Positions 11,183 to 33,500 of a stretch of 64,000 nt of DNA are shown here, piece after piece; within the stretch, counting starts at the first letter, position 1, and the number at the start of each line of letters is the position of its first letter. Below the pieces are notes generated by a model. It saw only the letters and a program-made list of their open reading frames with translations, was not told the origin of the DNA and ran no database searches. This stretch comes from Anopheles merus (lineage: Eukaryota; Arthropoda; Insecta; Diptera; Culicidae). The DNA is taken from positions 34,163,039 through 34,227,038 of the forward strand of contig NC_054085.1 in the NCBI RefSeq assembly GCF_017562075.2, given 5' to 3'. The translations under genes and the position numbers were made by a program.

Positions 11183-14100
11183 TATTGCAATAAGTAACAG
11201 ATTTAATAGGAATTTTAGCAAATTTTTGTGTTGGTTTTAAATGAAACATGATTTTAAACAATAATATTTCAAAAATGCGTATGACCACTGCTCGATTGGA
11301 ATTGTCCCACAGTGACCAAACCGCGCGCCATCTATTGGCAAGCAAGGGAAGCGTAAATTCAAACTGCGAAGCAGCATGCTATTTTTAGAGCCGTTTTCCA
11401 ACTGATCTGTTACAGGTTGTTTTATACAAATTCAATGATCTAATTACACATTTTTTCGTTTAAATTGCAAAATGTTTGATCTAATATTTAAATTTCCTAC
11501 ACAAATTCAACATCAATGCTAAGAGACTTTTAAATGTCTTTTACATGTCAAGGTAATCAACGCACGAAGTAAAGCATGAGCAACAAATCCTCCCCCATCA
11601 ACACAACCGATTTAAAAAGCTAATAATATCACCCGGTTCGGTACCCTAACCCCTCATCAACACAATATGGAAATAATTTGCCGCAAAAGCTTGCCGTGTT
11701 TTCACACCATAAACACACCCGCCTTAGTAAAGTGCCAAGCAATAAAGAGGCAAATTATGTACGTTTACCTAGCATTTATCAAGTGATAATTGGTTTTTAA
11801 GCTGCTCCTGCTCTTGATAATTCCCCTTTTCCAGTTTTTGTATACTGGTTTGCCCCCCTTCACAGAAAGAACACATTGAAGAAAGAAAAAACGAAGCTAA
11901 ACCTTTCCCAAAAACATCGACTTTTCACCTTGTAATTGACAACAACGTTCATAAATATTATTTCCTAAAAAAAGCGGAGGGGAGTACAATTCCTCAGTAC
12001 GATTGAATCTTCCTCCACGTACAACTGCTACAAAATGCATCCCGAATGCAGGTGGTGTGTTCTGAGGGAACGATGTTTTTCCCCCTTCTTTGCATGTCTT
12101 TTTTGGTTAATTCTCTCATGTTCCCGTCCTCCACAGCTCGCAGTCTCTCTACGCATTCGTAGAGGGGTTTTTTTCCCCGTTTTGCTTCGTGAAAATTTAT
12201 CGTCCGTAGCTCATTACAAAAAATGTGATTTTTTGTTGTTTTCAGTCTTTTTCTTTCCGTCCTTTCTTTTGCCGCAGTTGCATTGATGGGACACGGGGAG
12301 GAAATATTCGTGGTGGAATAAAACACCACTCTCAAAACAAAACTAAAAATGCCACAATTAAAATCCTTACCCTTTCAGCTTGCAACACTTACAGCAGCGC
12401 AACGACGCATTCGGCAACTGTGAAGACCTTTTTGAAACATTTTTTCTTAATAACAAACAAAAAATGGAGAAGGAAAACTAACAAAAAATGATATTTCTCT
12501 TCAAAACTTCACAGGCTACAAGATTTTTGCATCGTATTTCTTTCTCACCAGCTTTTATCTCCTCCGTTGGCAAAACGATCTCGACGACGACCGCGAAATT
12601 CCATCCTGCATCTGCATCTTTGTCAACCACCATTTGCAGTCGCTTTAATTAAAAAATGTGTTATCCTTATCAAGCTCTGGCGTGTTAGCAATTTGAGCAA
12701 AAATTACATCGTTGAAATGCTTTTCAGCACATTTTACTGCTATCAACCGCTTTCGATCCGCATTTTTCCCTTTGTAAGACAGACAGCTTTCGAGGACATT
12801 CTATCCAACAACGTGGGAGATCGGACAAGATAAACAGTGGAAAGCAGAATGCAAATCAACTTCAACCGGATGGCCTTTCAATGTCAAAAGTATATTATTC
12901 TTACGGTTTATATGCACCATCCAGCTTCACTGTCCCGTACCGCTCGGTTCCGGTTTGCCGGGTACGCCAAGAGCCCGCAGAGATTGTTTCCTTTCTGTCT
13001 GTTTCCTGAGACCATAATCTAGGCGCCCCCGTAGTGTCGGTGATCGGTGATCTTCCTTCGGAGCTGTCTAGGAAAAATGTCTTATGTTTCATCTAATTGA
13101 CTCGAAACCCTTTTTCAATGATACTTGCTCGAGTATGGAATTCTAGGGTTTCTTGGAATACAAAAGGGAAGTTTAGGCACCGTCAACGACGATCATTGCA
13201 GCTCGCACAGCGAGCGCTCAACATTGTGTTTTGCATAATTTTGAAACCTTCTTTCGTTTCGCTGTCCATCATAAACTCATCCCATGTCCTTTTGAAGGCA
13301 AGCGAAAAACAATAAAACACACACAGACAGTGGGATGAAGTGAAGAGAGTATGCGAAAAAAATTAAACCTCACGCTTACCTCCGCATCGCATCTTGGGCT
13401 TGGTCTACAGCCCGATACATCTATCTACCGAGAGTCTACCGCCAGCCAGCCACTACTGCACAGTCCACAGTCTCTCACTGCTTCCACATTCAGCTGGACA
13501 CCACATGTTTGCAATAAAAATGGCAAAACGGTACGGGCCGATCGGGAAACTAAGGGACCAACCAAAGACGATCTTCATTAAGCGACCCCCTGAAGAAGAC
13601 CCATTATAAAGACGTGGACGCACTGCACTGTGTAAGCGGGATTATATATTACACAGCCGGGTTTGTTCCGGCAACAGTGATCGGCGAAACGGGAGCATTG
13701 TACACTTCCACGTCCCGTACGACTCTTCCCATGCATCGATGAAACGTGCTCGGTGCAAAACACTTTCGGACCGGACACTAATGGAGATATATTTACGCCC
13801 ATGAATGTCAGGCTGACTTGTAGTGAGGTAGTTTCTAGGAAACTAGTTACCCGTTAGAGTTGGCAACCGTTTGCGCGGTAGTGTCACATTGGGGAATTGG
13901 AAAATTGCATCGAAAAAGTGTTGCTAGGTGAGTGGGCCGTGGAATTATGATCATTAAATTGATATAGCAGTGTGATGACAGAATCAGTTGACCGGTTAGG
14001 TTGAATATCTTCACTTAATCGCAAGATCCAGAGACAATTTAGAGTAATGAACTACCTCGTTTTGAACTGTTGATTGCATTTGAATACAAATCATGTTTAA

Positions 14101-16919
14101 TAGATTAAAAAAATCCCTTTTACAACGATATTGCACATGTTCGTTTAACTCCTATATTCTAGAGAGACCACAACACGATAACCTACAAGGTGATCCTTAT
14201 CTGCTGTAATCTATAGTCTTTTGCTATGATTACTTGCTTTGGTAAAATGCTTAGGGCCATTGTATAGGATCTTAACGAAATCACTTACAAAAATAGATTA
14301 ATATCAAGGTAGTATTGTGTCAGAGAGGTCAGTTTAGCTTAGACTTGATCTTTCTAATACTACGCCATCATGAAGGTATACCTAAAGAAGCATATAAAAG
14401 TGGGACATCAAAGTACATTTAAAATCAAAACTGATCCGCCGACAATGCTATTCTGAATAAAAATAGCCCTAAAACACACATAACTTCTAAGAGAAAGTTT
14501 AATATTTATCAACACAACAACAGCTCACTGCTTATGCTGCCTTTTGCATTATGTCTGTACAGCACAGACAGCAACAGCAGTCATAGTTCTACCATCTGCG
14601 ACCGGAAACGCTTTACGACACACTCCAACGGTCTAGAATGGCTTGCGTCAGGATGGTGCAAAAAAATCATGCTCGCGTGCGCATCATCCGTCCGAACACA
14701 TCAATACCAAAGTCACACAGTTTAGAAAGTCAATGCAGGTGCCGACCGCACGCTACACGCACCAGATGTGGGCGGGTAAACAGAAACCATGCCCATGCCG
14801 TGGCTTATCTTGCGCGAGAGACACACTCTCCGGCGAGGTGCGTGGAGTAACGTAACCCGTCTGTGGCAGACGTATGTTTTTATTGTTTCAGTGCATGCTT
14901 GTTGCAAAGTGCATGTTGCACATTGTCAAAGAGAATGCCTTTGGTTTAATGTTTTGGAACCGGGGTTCCGGTATGTTCCGGTTTGATGGATGTTGGTTTT
15001 AGACAATGTGCAGCCATTCTTTGAACTATTGAGGATCATACATTGAGGATCATTGTTCTAAAGAAATCAGTTAAATACCTTTCTTCTGTTTTTGTTGATC
15101 TGAATGAAGCAGTTTGAGACAACATGTTTTTTCAGCGTCTAGACAGTATTAAATCGTTCAAAGATATCCACATAATGCGTCTTTGAAGGATGAAAATCAA
15201 TATTTGGAGTTGCAGACTGCCAAGAATAGTCGATCAAAAGATTGCATTTCCGCTGTTTTGATAATATGCTTACGTTTAGCTTAACTTAGCTTGATCTTAA
15301 ACTATCTTAGGATCAAATTTAATAACGATCCTACCTAAAAAGATCTACAAGATCCGACATACCTAACATGAACTTAAATCTAAAGCATACAAATGGCAGA
15401 TAAATTATATTCAGAAATGAAACTAAGTGCTTGCTTACCTGCATCATGCATTCGATCTTCATCACATGGTTGCGATACATTCCGGTTCGAAGGACCAAAT
15501 CATCAATCCAAAGAGATTGCTATATTTATCCTCAATCTATAGCATTTATTCAACGTTTTAGTTATTTTCTATTGAATCCATCATTTAAAATGAGGCTGAA
15601 ATGTGTAATGAAGTCCCTCCTGTTAGCTCCCAGAAAAGCTATTCTTCCCTCAATCATGATTACTGGTTGCTCTTTCCGTGTAATTATGACCGCAGTAAGG
15701 TTCGTGTTGATTGGTAATAAGGTAAACCACCCTTCAAATCATCAGTAATGGCACTATTTTTGCTATAACTCCTTCACCACCGTCTATTTCCATCAACGTT
15801 CGTCCTCGATCGATCCTTTTCTCTCTTTGCGATTGCATGCTAAAGCGCCTTTATGCATCGTAATTGAAACACAACTCTCCTTCCTTTTCCAGTGCAAAGA
15901 CGCCACAAACACAAAACTCAAATGCCGTGTAAAGCCTAGACAGAACGACAAAATGAAAAAAAAAATCAACAATGTAAACGACAACGGATCAACAAGCGCC
16001 TCCGCACCACCGCTTGTCATTCAGACCATACCATAATAAAAAAAACGCTCCTAATTAAACACCAGGTTTCTTCATTTTCATAAATATTTACTGCTCAAAC
16101 CCTTTTGCCACCCGGGGCCCAAGGATGGGGTTAAGCGAAGCGGGAAAATTTCCCACAATTCCGATTCCCTACCACCGATGGTTGATGGTGGTGTACGGTG
16201 GTGGCGTTCGCATCCATACCGGGCGGACGCAATTGGCTCTATGTCTCCGGGCTAGCGGCGCACAGTTTAAAGCCAGCTTGAATGTAAACAAAGGCTCGAA
16301 AAATCGAGTCTCTTTTTATTTCTACACACGATAGGGCGTGAAAATTGAATTTTTCCCAGTACACAATCACATGCTGCCATAGTTGTTTATTTGATGCCGT
16401 TGTCACCGGGTACGATTCATGGTTTGCGCGGGAAGCATAGATCATGATCATAAAGCACACGGTATGATCATAAATATCTATCGCTTTTTTTGGGGGCTGT
16501 AGAACATGTCAGCATTAAATGTGATGTAAATCAGACATTTTTTTTTGCGAGAAGATTTATCCATCACCAGGTGGGCTGTAAATCATAACTTCAATAATGA
16601 TTAATTATGGCAATAAATAGACAAATGTGATAAACTAACTAGCATTTTTTTATTTAAAAGATTATTCAACGCACTAGTAATCGACCTCATTTTTTATTTA
16701 AAAAAAAACAGATATCAATGCGCAATCGATTTCCCTATCGAGGTCCCGCTGTACGACTGATCGCCTTCAGATTACCACAGCGACAACCACCGCCCTCTGT
16801 CAGTGCTGGTTTGGAATTTTCTAGTTTTCCCGCGACTCATCCACCAATTCGCTGCCAGTGCTGTGGTGAAGAAATGTTAGAAGTTAATTAAAGTTTTTTT
16901 CCCCTTCCCCTTTCCTGCT
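11183..16919. other. intergenic, no gene seen
   Basis: AT-rich sequence with many short ORFs of non-coding character. No tRNA, repeat element or conserved frame recognised. The GalNAc-transferase and twist end facing each other here. Confidence 0.5.
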
Positions 16920-17069
16920 CTATTTCTGTTCCTCAATTCCCAACACCGGGGGGACCAGGGGAATGGCGTCGCCGTACCAAGGCAGCCGTACGGGAAGCGA
17001 ACGAAACATGATCGCGTAGTAGACGTAGGTCCAAACCGTCGACGTTACTGTGGTGCCACGGTAGCATAA
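16920..17069 (-). CDS. weak coding-like frame, unassigned
   Basis: A 49-codon frame without a start Met ends at TAG 16920-16922. It reads TVWTYVYYAIMF, then RLPWYGDAIPLVPP. Third positions are strongly G/C inside an otherwise AT-rich region, as in the confident genes here. The complementary ORF frame (16933-17151) also stays open, which weakens the case. It could be an orphan terminal exon, a decayed gene or chance; no family recognised. Confidence 0.18.
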   Translation of the reverse strand, partial: LCYRGTTVTSTVWTYVYYAIMFRSLPVRLPWYGDAIPLVPPVLGIEEQK

Positions 17070-18416
17070 TCATCCCGTGCCTAACAAAGGGACAAACATG
17101 ATTTATTTGTGAAACTGGTACAAACTCTAAGGTCACCCGAACTTTACGCACCGAAGTACAGTGGTGAACACAATTGTGTCGACGATTGGAATTGTGTCTA
17201 AAAATAATAACGCTTTTTGATTTTATTCATGTATGATTTTATTGATTCTTTTTTATGACAACTCTTCTAATTAAAATAACTCTGTAATTTTTAAGAAAAT
17301 ATAACATTTTATTATGTTAAAAAAATAAACAGATATCATACAGGCAGCACTCACTGTTAACGAACAAACGCCTCAAAGGAAAACGCTCAAACATTAAAGG
17401 AATCCCTTCTGCCCTTTTAAAAGGGGCGCGTATACCGACCGTCCATCCTCAGCCTTCCGAGAATGCAAATGGAGAGAAACAAAAGCAATAACTAACACAC
17501 ACACATACACATAGAAAAAAACAAAACCCACTAAAATTGACCTCTGTCAAGCGAAACACATCCAGCAGACAGGAAAAAGGAGCGGATATTTCTTCCTTTT
17601 TTTTCTTTTTGCTTTTCGCGTTCCCTTTTAATCTTACCTTTCTTCTTTCGTTTGTGTTGCTTTGTGAAACGATTTTTATGTTTGTTTCCATCTCTTTTCT
17701 TTTATTAATTTTATCTTTTTTTTTCTTGTATCTTCTCTCATATTGTCATTCCGCTTTAGCTTACCTTTTGCACTTGTTTCTTTCATTCTGTTTCAGCAAT
17801 GTTTTGTCGCTTTCATACGTGGCCATGTTTGTGTGCTTGATTATTCCTTTATAAAATGGCAGTTATCAAAACCCTTTAAGGAATCAAATATGGCTGCTTA
17901 ATACTTATCCTTTTCAACAAATATAATTAATTTTTATATGATCAACCCCTCTTTTTGTACAGAAAACACACAATCCCAAAACCATTCAAATCCATTAAAC
18001 CGAACGGACCGAATGTTTTCACTACTGATGGACGCCGTCATTTACCCGTGCCATTTCCAACCTCATTTGTAAGCAACACAGTGAGCATGAGAAACAAAGA
18101 GGTGGGTGGGAGTACTTTCATCTTTTGCTGCCAAAAACATATTATTCCCCAATAATAACCACACGGAGCGACCGGATACGCGAGCGTCAAGCGTCGATTT
18201 TTCACGTCGATTGTTTCGCTGGGCGTGAGAGGGGTCCCCCCCTGGCAGTAAAAACGAAGCAAGGACGCGAAGAAACCGCCCGACACGGTAAGTTAAATTT
18301 CGGATATTTTCAATTATTCTTTCGGAACTCGTCGCCCCCGCTGCCCCCGATGCAGTACCGATGTCGATGAGTTATGAAAACACAAATGTGTTATTTTTAA
18401 AATCCCATTTAGGTAG
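17070..18416. other. intergenic, no gene seen
   Basis: Pyrimidine-rich and AT-rich low-complexity sequence (17590-17800 is T-rich). Nothing recognisable. Confidence 0.5.
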
Positions 18417-18422
18417 TTTATT
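18417..18422 (-). terminator. candidate polyadenylation signal of twist
   Basis: AATAAA on the - strand, 1.4 kb past the twist stop codon, followed by GT-rich sequence. No closer AATAAA was found in 18423-19816. The 3' UTR would be unusually long, so use is uncertain. Confidence 0.35.
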
Positions 18423-19816
18423 CTCGCACTGTGTTCGGAATAGTGGCAAGTGTGTATGTAGCCATAAGGGGGTCGGGGCGGAGATGATGCAATCGCAACT
18501 CACACTACGGCACCGCGGTGCTGTGCTGACCTATTGCTGACTTAAGACACTAATTTAGCTTCGATTGGAATTTGGCTGAGCTGGGCTTACTGTTGAAACG
18601 TTTGCTCTCTCTCTCTCTTTCTCTCTGCTTACGATTCTAGATACATACGTGGCACTCTTTCTAAAGTTGCTTGTATAATAGAAGATTCTTATGATTCAAA
18701 CGCATTTAATAGTAATTAGTTTCTAAGCTTATTAACCCCTAACAAATAACATTAAAAAACAAAAACTTAAGCTCTAAACAAAACATTGAAAATGTAGGAA
18801 TTGAAACCATTAAGCTTAACTGTACACTAAAAGAACTGAAAACCGAACACAAACAGAACATTGAATCGGTCTTAACGTAACCATGCACTACATATACTCG
18901 TGGTATATCAGCACGTTACGAGCCGAATTCCTCAGTTTGGGTGTGTCTGTTCTACTTCCAAGCTCAATCATGTCCACCGTTCGAATGTCGAGGCCGAACT
19001 GGGTCGATTGAGATGCAGCAAACGAGATAAGTAAATGCATAAAGATAGGAATAGCCAGTTGGAATATAAAATTGTGCTTTTCTACACTAAACAAATTAAT
19101 AGAACAACTCAAGTAGAGTAGTTATACGACAACTGTTATACGACTTCATTTACATATGCCGCAAACCTTTTTCGTTTGGCTTATGTTATGTTCATATGTT
19201 ATACTTAGGTTTCCATTTAACTTATTCTACTCTTCTCTTAATCTTATGGAAATGTGTTTTGTTTTCCTGTGTGTTGCAGCTCTTGTTCTTCTTTCTTCCT
19301 TGTTTGTTTTAACAAACCTTTTACATCCTTTTTTCTGTGATCTTTACTTCACATTTCAGTTTGTTCGTTTATGTCATGGAGAGGATTTAGCTTGTTTTTA
19401 CTTGTATCTCTATTTAATCTTAATATGCTCTTTGGAAACTAGCCGTTACTTGTTTTGCACAGTGATAACCTCTCTCACTCTCTCTTTCTCGCACTTTGAC
19501 TTTTCATAAGCCTTGTACAACTATTGGAAAGTGTAGCAAATGATTGTAAGCAAATCAAAAGAGCGTCAACATCCTCTCTCTCTCTCTCTTACGAACATAT
19601 AATACTTTACTTTACCCTCGTTTCCACTCCGCATCGCACGTGATCGCGAAGATCCGAGGTAATGGAACACAGAATCGATCCTGTCCGAAACCGAAATCGT
19701 AACGTTAAACGTTATAATACCTTACCAACTATTATAATAAGGCACTCATCCGCCCATCCCATTTACCTCCTGTCTTTGTAGTTCCGGTTTCATCGAAACC
19801 GGAACCGCCCGTCTAG
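18423..19816 (-). other. twist: probable twist 3' UTR and downstream sequence
   Basis: No open frame of interest. Short (CT)n tracts near 18604-18626 and 19575-19590. Confidence 0.4.
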
Positions 19817-29978
<10,162 letters not shown>

Positions 29979-30000
29979 AGTTTGCCGGGCAGCCCACTAA

Positions 30001-30056
<56 letters not shown>

Positions 30057-30357
30057 GTCCTCGTCCTGGGTCACTGTACACTCACGCACAAAGTATTCAC
30101 CCACAACACAAATAAAAAACGACTCCCTCTTCACCTTTTGCGCCAGCTAATAGCATCAAAGCGGAGCAATTTAAGCAATTAACTGTCACTCAATCACACA
30201 AAGTCTCACATAAACTATTTTAGGGAACACCAACTGCGCTATGCTCTCGTAATACACACACATATACGCGCGCGCGATCGCGACAATCCTACACTCAACT
30301 CAAACACGATCGTCACCGTCAGTCACATCCGTTCACGCTCGTGATCAACCTCCAACT
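29979..30357 (-). other. twist: predicted twist 5' UTR with (CA)n repeat
   Basis: Extends from the predicted start at 30357 to the ATG. It includes a (CA)n tract at 30004-30052 only 25 bp before the start codon. Confidence 0.6.
30004..30052. repeat. twist: (CA)n microsatellite in the twist leader
   Basis: About 24 CA units; (TG)n in the sense orientation of the predicted mRNA. Confidence 0.95.
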
Positions 30358-30359
30358 GA
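30325..30359 (-). promoter_or_regulatory. twist: TATA-less Inr/DPE core promoter of twist
   Basis: On the - strand the initiator TCAGTT begins at 30359. With its A at 30357 as +1, GGATGT occupies +28 to +33 (30330-30325), an exact fit to the DPE consensus RGWYVT at the required spacing. No TATA box is seen at -30. Confidence 0.7.
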
Positions 30360-30450
30360 CGCGTTTTGCTGGTGTAAGATCGATCGGTACCTAGGAACAC
30401 GAGCAAGCACGAGCAACGACGATGGTACGACAACTGCAACACGGAAAAGC

Positions 30451-30459
30451 GGGAAAACC
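30451..30459. promoter_or_regulatory. twist: candidate Dorsal/NF-kB binding site upstream of twist
   Basis: GGGAAAACC fits the Dorsal consensus GGG(W)nCCM and lies about 95 bp upstream of the predicted twist start. Drosophila twist is a direct Dorsal target. A single 9-mer is weak evidence alone. Confidence 0.5.
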
Positions 30460-30529
30460 GATCATCGCAAAGAAGGATCACAGCATCTCGCTTACTACTT
30501 TTGTGCGAACGAGAAGCAGTGTGAGTAGC

Positions 30530-30532
<3 letters not shown>

Positions 30533-30587
<55 letters not shown>
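30533..30587. repeat. (GA)n microsatellite
   Basis: About 27 GA units, 175-230 bp upstream of the predicted twist start. Such tracts can bind GAGA factor in flies; here that is inference. Confidence 0.95.
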
Positions 30588-30590
<3 letters not shown>

Positions 30591-33500
30591 CACGAGCACG
30601 ACTAGCAGAGCAAAGCGAAATTACGTTACGGATGTATAACGTGTAAAGATCGTTCCGTTTTTCTTCTTCTTCTGTGTCTGTGGAAGTTGTTCTAGATGGC
30701 AGGATTTTTTTTGCGGATCTTTTGCCATCAGGCTGATGATGACAGAGTGAGGCGATCTTGATACGTGTAGCAGTGATGCGATGAAGCGTTTCAAACTGTT
30801 AACGGTTTTTTTTTGTGCGGCAAAATTGAACCGAACGATCGTTTGATTTGGTCGAAGATGTTTTATTTAGTTTTGTTTTTTCTTTTAATGTTTTAGTGAA
30901 TATTTTTGTACATTTTATGAACTCCAAACAATTGATTGGAAACTATTTCATTGAAAATTGCCACCGTATTTGGACTTAACACTTTGTCTAAAGCCTTTAG
31001 TCCTAGTTTAAAATCATTTCAATGATCTTCTTTTATCCTGTTTCAGGTTGTTTAACCATTTTTATCATCTCTTTGATATTGATTACTCTCTTCCTCTCTT
31101 TTCGTAACTTTCTTGTTTCTTCTAATTTTTCTAATTCTTCTTCTAAGTTTTCTTTTACTCTCGTGTTTTCTCAAAGTTTATGATAGTTTCTTTTGAGCTC
31201 TACCTGTATTCTTTTCATCTTTTTTTGTTAGGTCAGACTTAGTTTAGTTCAGATCATTTAGTTTGATAAGTGACGATGATTAGTTTTATGTCTTCAGAAC
31301 TTAGCCTTTCTGATGGATATGGAATTTAATAATTAAAATTAAATGCGTTGAAATTTCAGAACATTTTAACTAGCGCAAAAGTGTATATAACAAATTATCA
31401 TATAATGCACTATATTGATCATTTTATTGGCTGTTACAGTAAACTATAAATCTTCTGTATCCCCAAAGAAGCTTTGAGATTTAACAATCATTCTAAAGCT
31501 AAATAAAATGACATAATATATCACTATTCCCAAAACATGTGCTACAAATAAACTGAATTTAATACAAAACAGATTTAACACATTATGTTTAACGACTCTC
31601 CTGCTTAACATTCAATTGAAGTCTCTGCAACAATAATCAACACATGGCAGCACAGCGTGAGCCTTCATTCCTTCATCAGCGGCTCCTATCAACGTTGCAG
31701 AGTTGGATAAAACGAGCGATAAATGTAAAAAATATGCTCACAATCGCTGCCCTTTGGGTCAAAAAGGAAACGCTACCACCCGCAAACGCTTAAAGATCCG
31801 GGTTATCCCACAGCGGGAAACAAACGACCTTGCAATTCTAGTGAAGAGGAAGTAACCAGCAAACAAACAAGGAAAACTTTCCTCGAACTCATCTCCTTGC
31901 AAATGCCATTTTTTTCGCCTCATCTCGTTTGTGTCTCACACCATCGCCAGCTTGTCTCTGACGATCGTTAGCTTCCTCCCTTCCCCCGTAGGGACTAAAA
32001 ACGGAACAGAGCAAATGCACGCACAGTTTTGCATATTTTATGCGCATATCTATCCATTGACACACAGGAAGCGCCGGCTTTTCCCCCTGGCTTGGCTTTA
32101 TGGCTGGCCTTCTTCCCTCCCGGGTACCTGAGCTCAGAGTGCGGGACAAACCGAGTGCGGGGTGCGGGTGGATTTCCATAATTACTGTGCGCCAGGCACC
32201 AGGGGCTTTTGTTGAACAAAGCGCATAACGAGCGGCCTTTAAAATTTCCCCGTTTGCGCCAGCGTACGGATTTGGACTCGGGGGAAAGTTTGCTAAGGTT
32301 TCTTGTTTGTGCCTATGCTCGTCGGTTGTTCGCCTTTTTGATCGGTCTGTTTTTATTGATTTATTGTTTATTGACATTTCACACCTTTCCCGAGTTCCCG
32401 CGTCCTTCGGTTCGGTCTTTCCGATGGGAAAGTTGTTTCGAATATATATAGTTTGGGTTGGGATTTTTTTTAATAATATCAAGCAGCTAAATAATGCACG
32501 GCCAAGGTGAGACGTTTTGGAATAAAATTACTACAACAAACGATAATAATTTTATTGTAAATCAAAAGTAAAGTAGTTTATTTCCATAATTTTATTTATA
32601 AATTTTATCTTTTTTATTATATTATATTTTTATCATATTTTAGTTTGAAGTTTATTATCTACATGTGTTGCAAAAAATACACTTTGAAAGGTCTTTTATT
32701 AACGTTAATTTTATGCCGCAGCGTAAACGCCTACAAGTATGCAATCGATGTACTGGTAGCTCCTCCCTCTTTTCTCATCGAACACAGTGGCACACTGTCG
32801 AGCGAATGGACATAGAATAAAGAAGCTTTTAGGTACTTTCTTTTGAATTTGAATGAATATTGAACTCGTCATACCGAAAAGGCAATTGTGTTCGCAAGGC
32901 TGTGTGTCATTCTTTTCTATCAATGCTATCCTTGTACCATTCATTGCGAACTTCACGACAGCGACACCATCCAAAACCTTCGCCCACTTGCAACCGTGTT
33001 GCGAACGAGCTTCCCATCACCATGCTCGACATGATGTCCCTTCGATATGTCCTTCTTTATGCCCCAAGTATGGCCTCACCGTTCGACATTAGATTTATCA
33101 AGCCGTGCTGTGGTAAGAAGAATAGCTACACGAGCTATAAATCGCTCGTAATAATAATAAAAAAAGCTCAACAGATAAAACTATTCCCGAATCGAAACTA
33201 TTTCACAATTAACTTTTTGTCTTTACGCCCACCGCCTCCCAGCAGCAAAAAAGGCAAGCAGGCAAGCAGCAAAAAAGGCTTACGATACTGTCTGGCAAGA
33301 GTTATGTCTTGGTTTTGTTTCTTTTTTTTTTGCTGTTGTTACTACACATTGCTCACGATTGGGGCACGGCACGCGATGACATTCCCCGGGCGTGCCGCGC
33401 GAAAGGATAGTAGTAGCGTGCAACCGCAAAACGGTGGCCACCGGCAAGGCGGTTGATGGTCCTTTTGCTGCTGGCATTAATGTTGGGAGCATGGATTGTT

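Noticed and set aside
31200..31206. Single CAGGTAG (Zelda-type) heptamer upstream of twist
   Set aside because: One copy is expected by chance over this distance, and another lies at 20271-20277; no cluster.
32711..33456. Overlapping ORFs on both strands (87 codons -, 198 codons +)
   Set aside because: The + frame ends in poly-Phe/Cys low complexity. The - frame reads plausibly (DGVAVVKFAMNGTRIALI) but matches no family and lacks splice context; perhaps an old mobile-element remnant.
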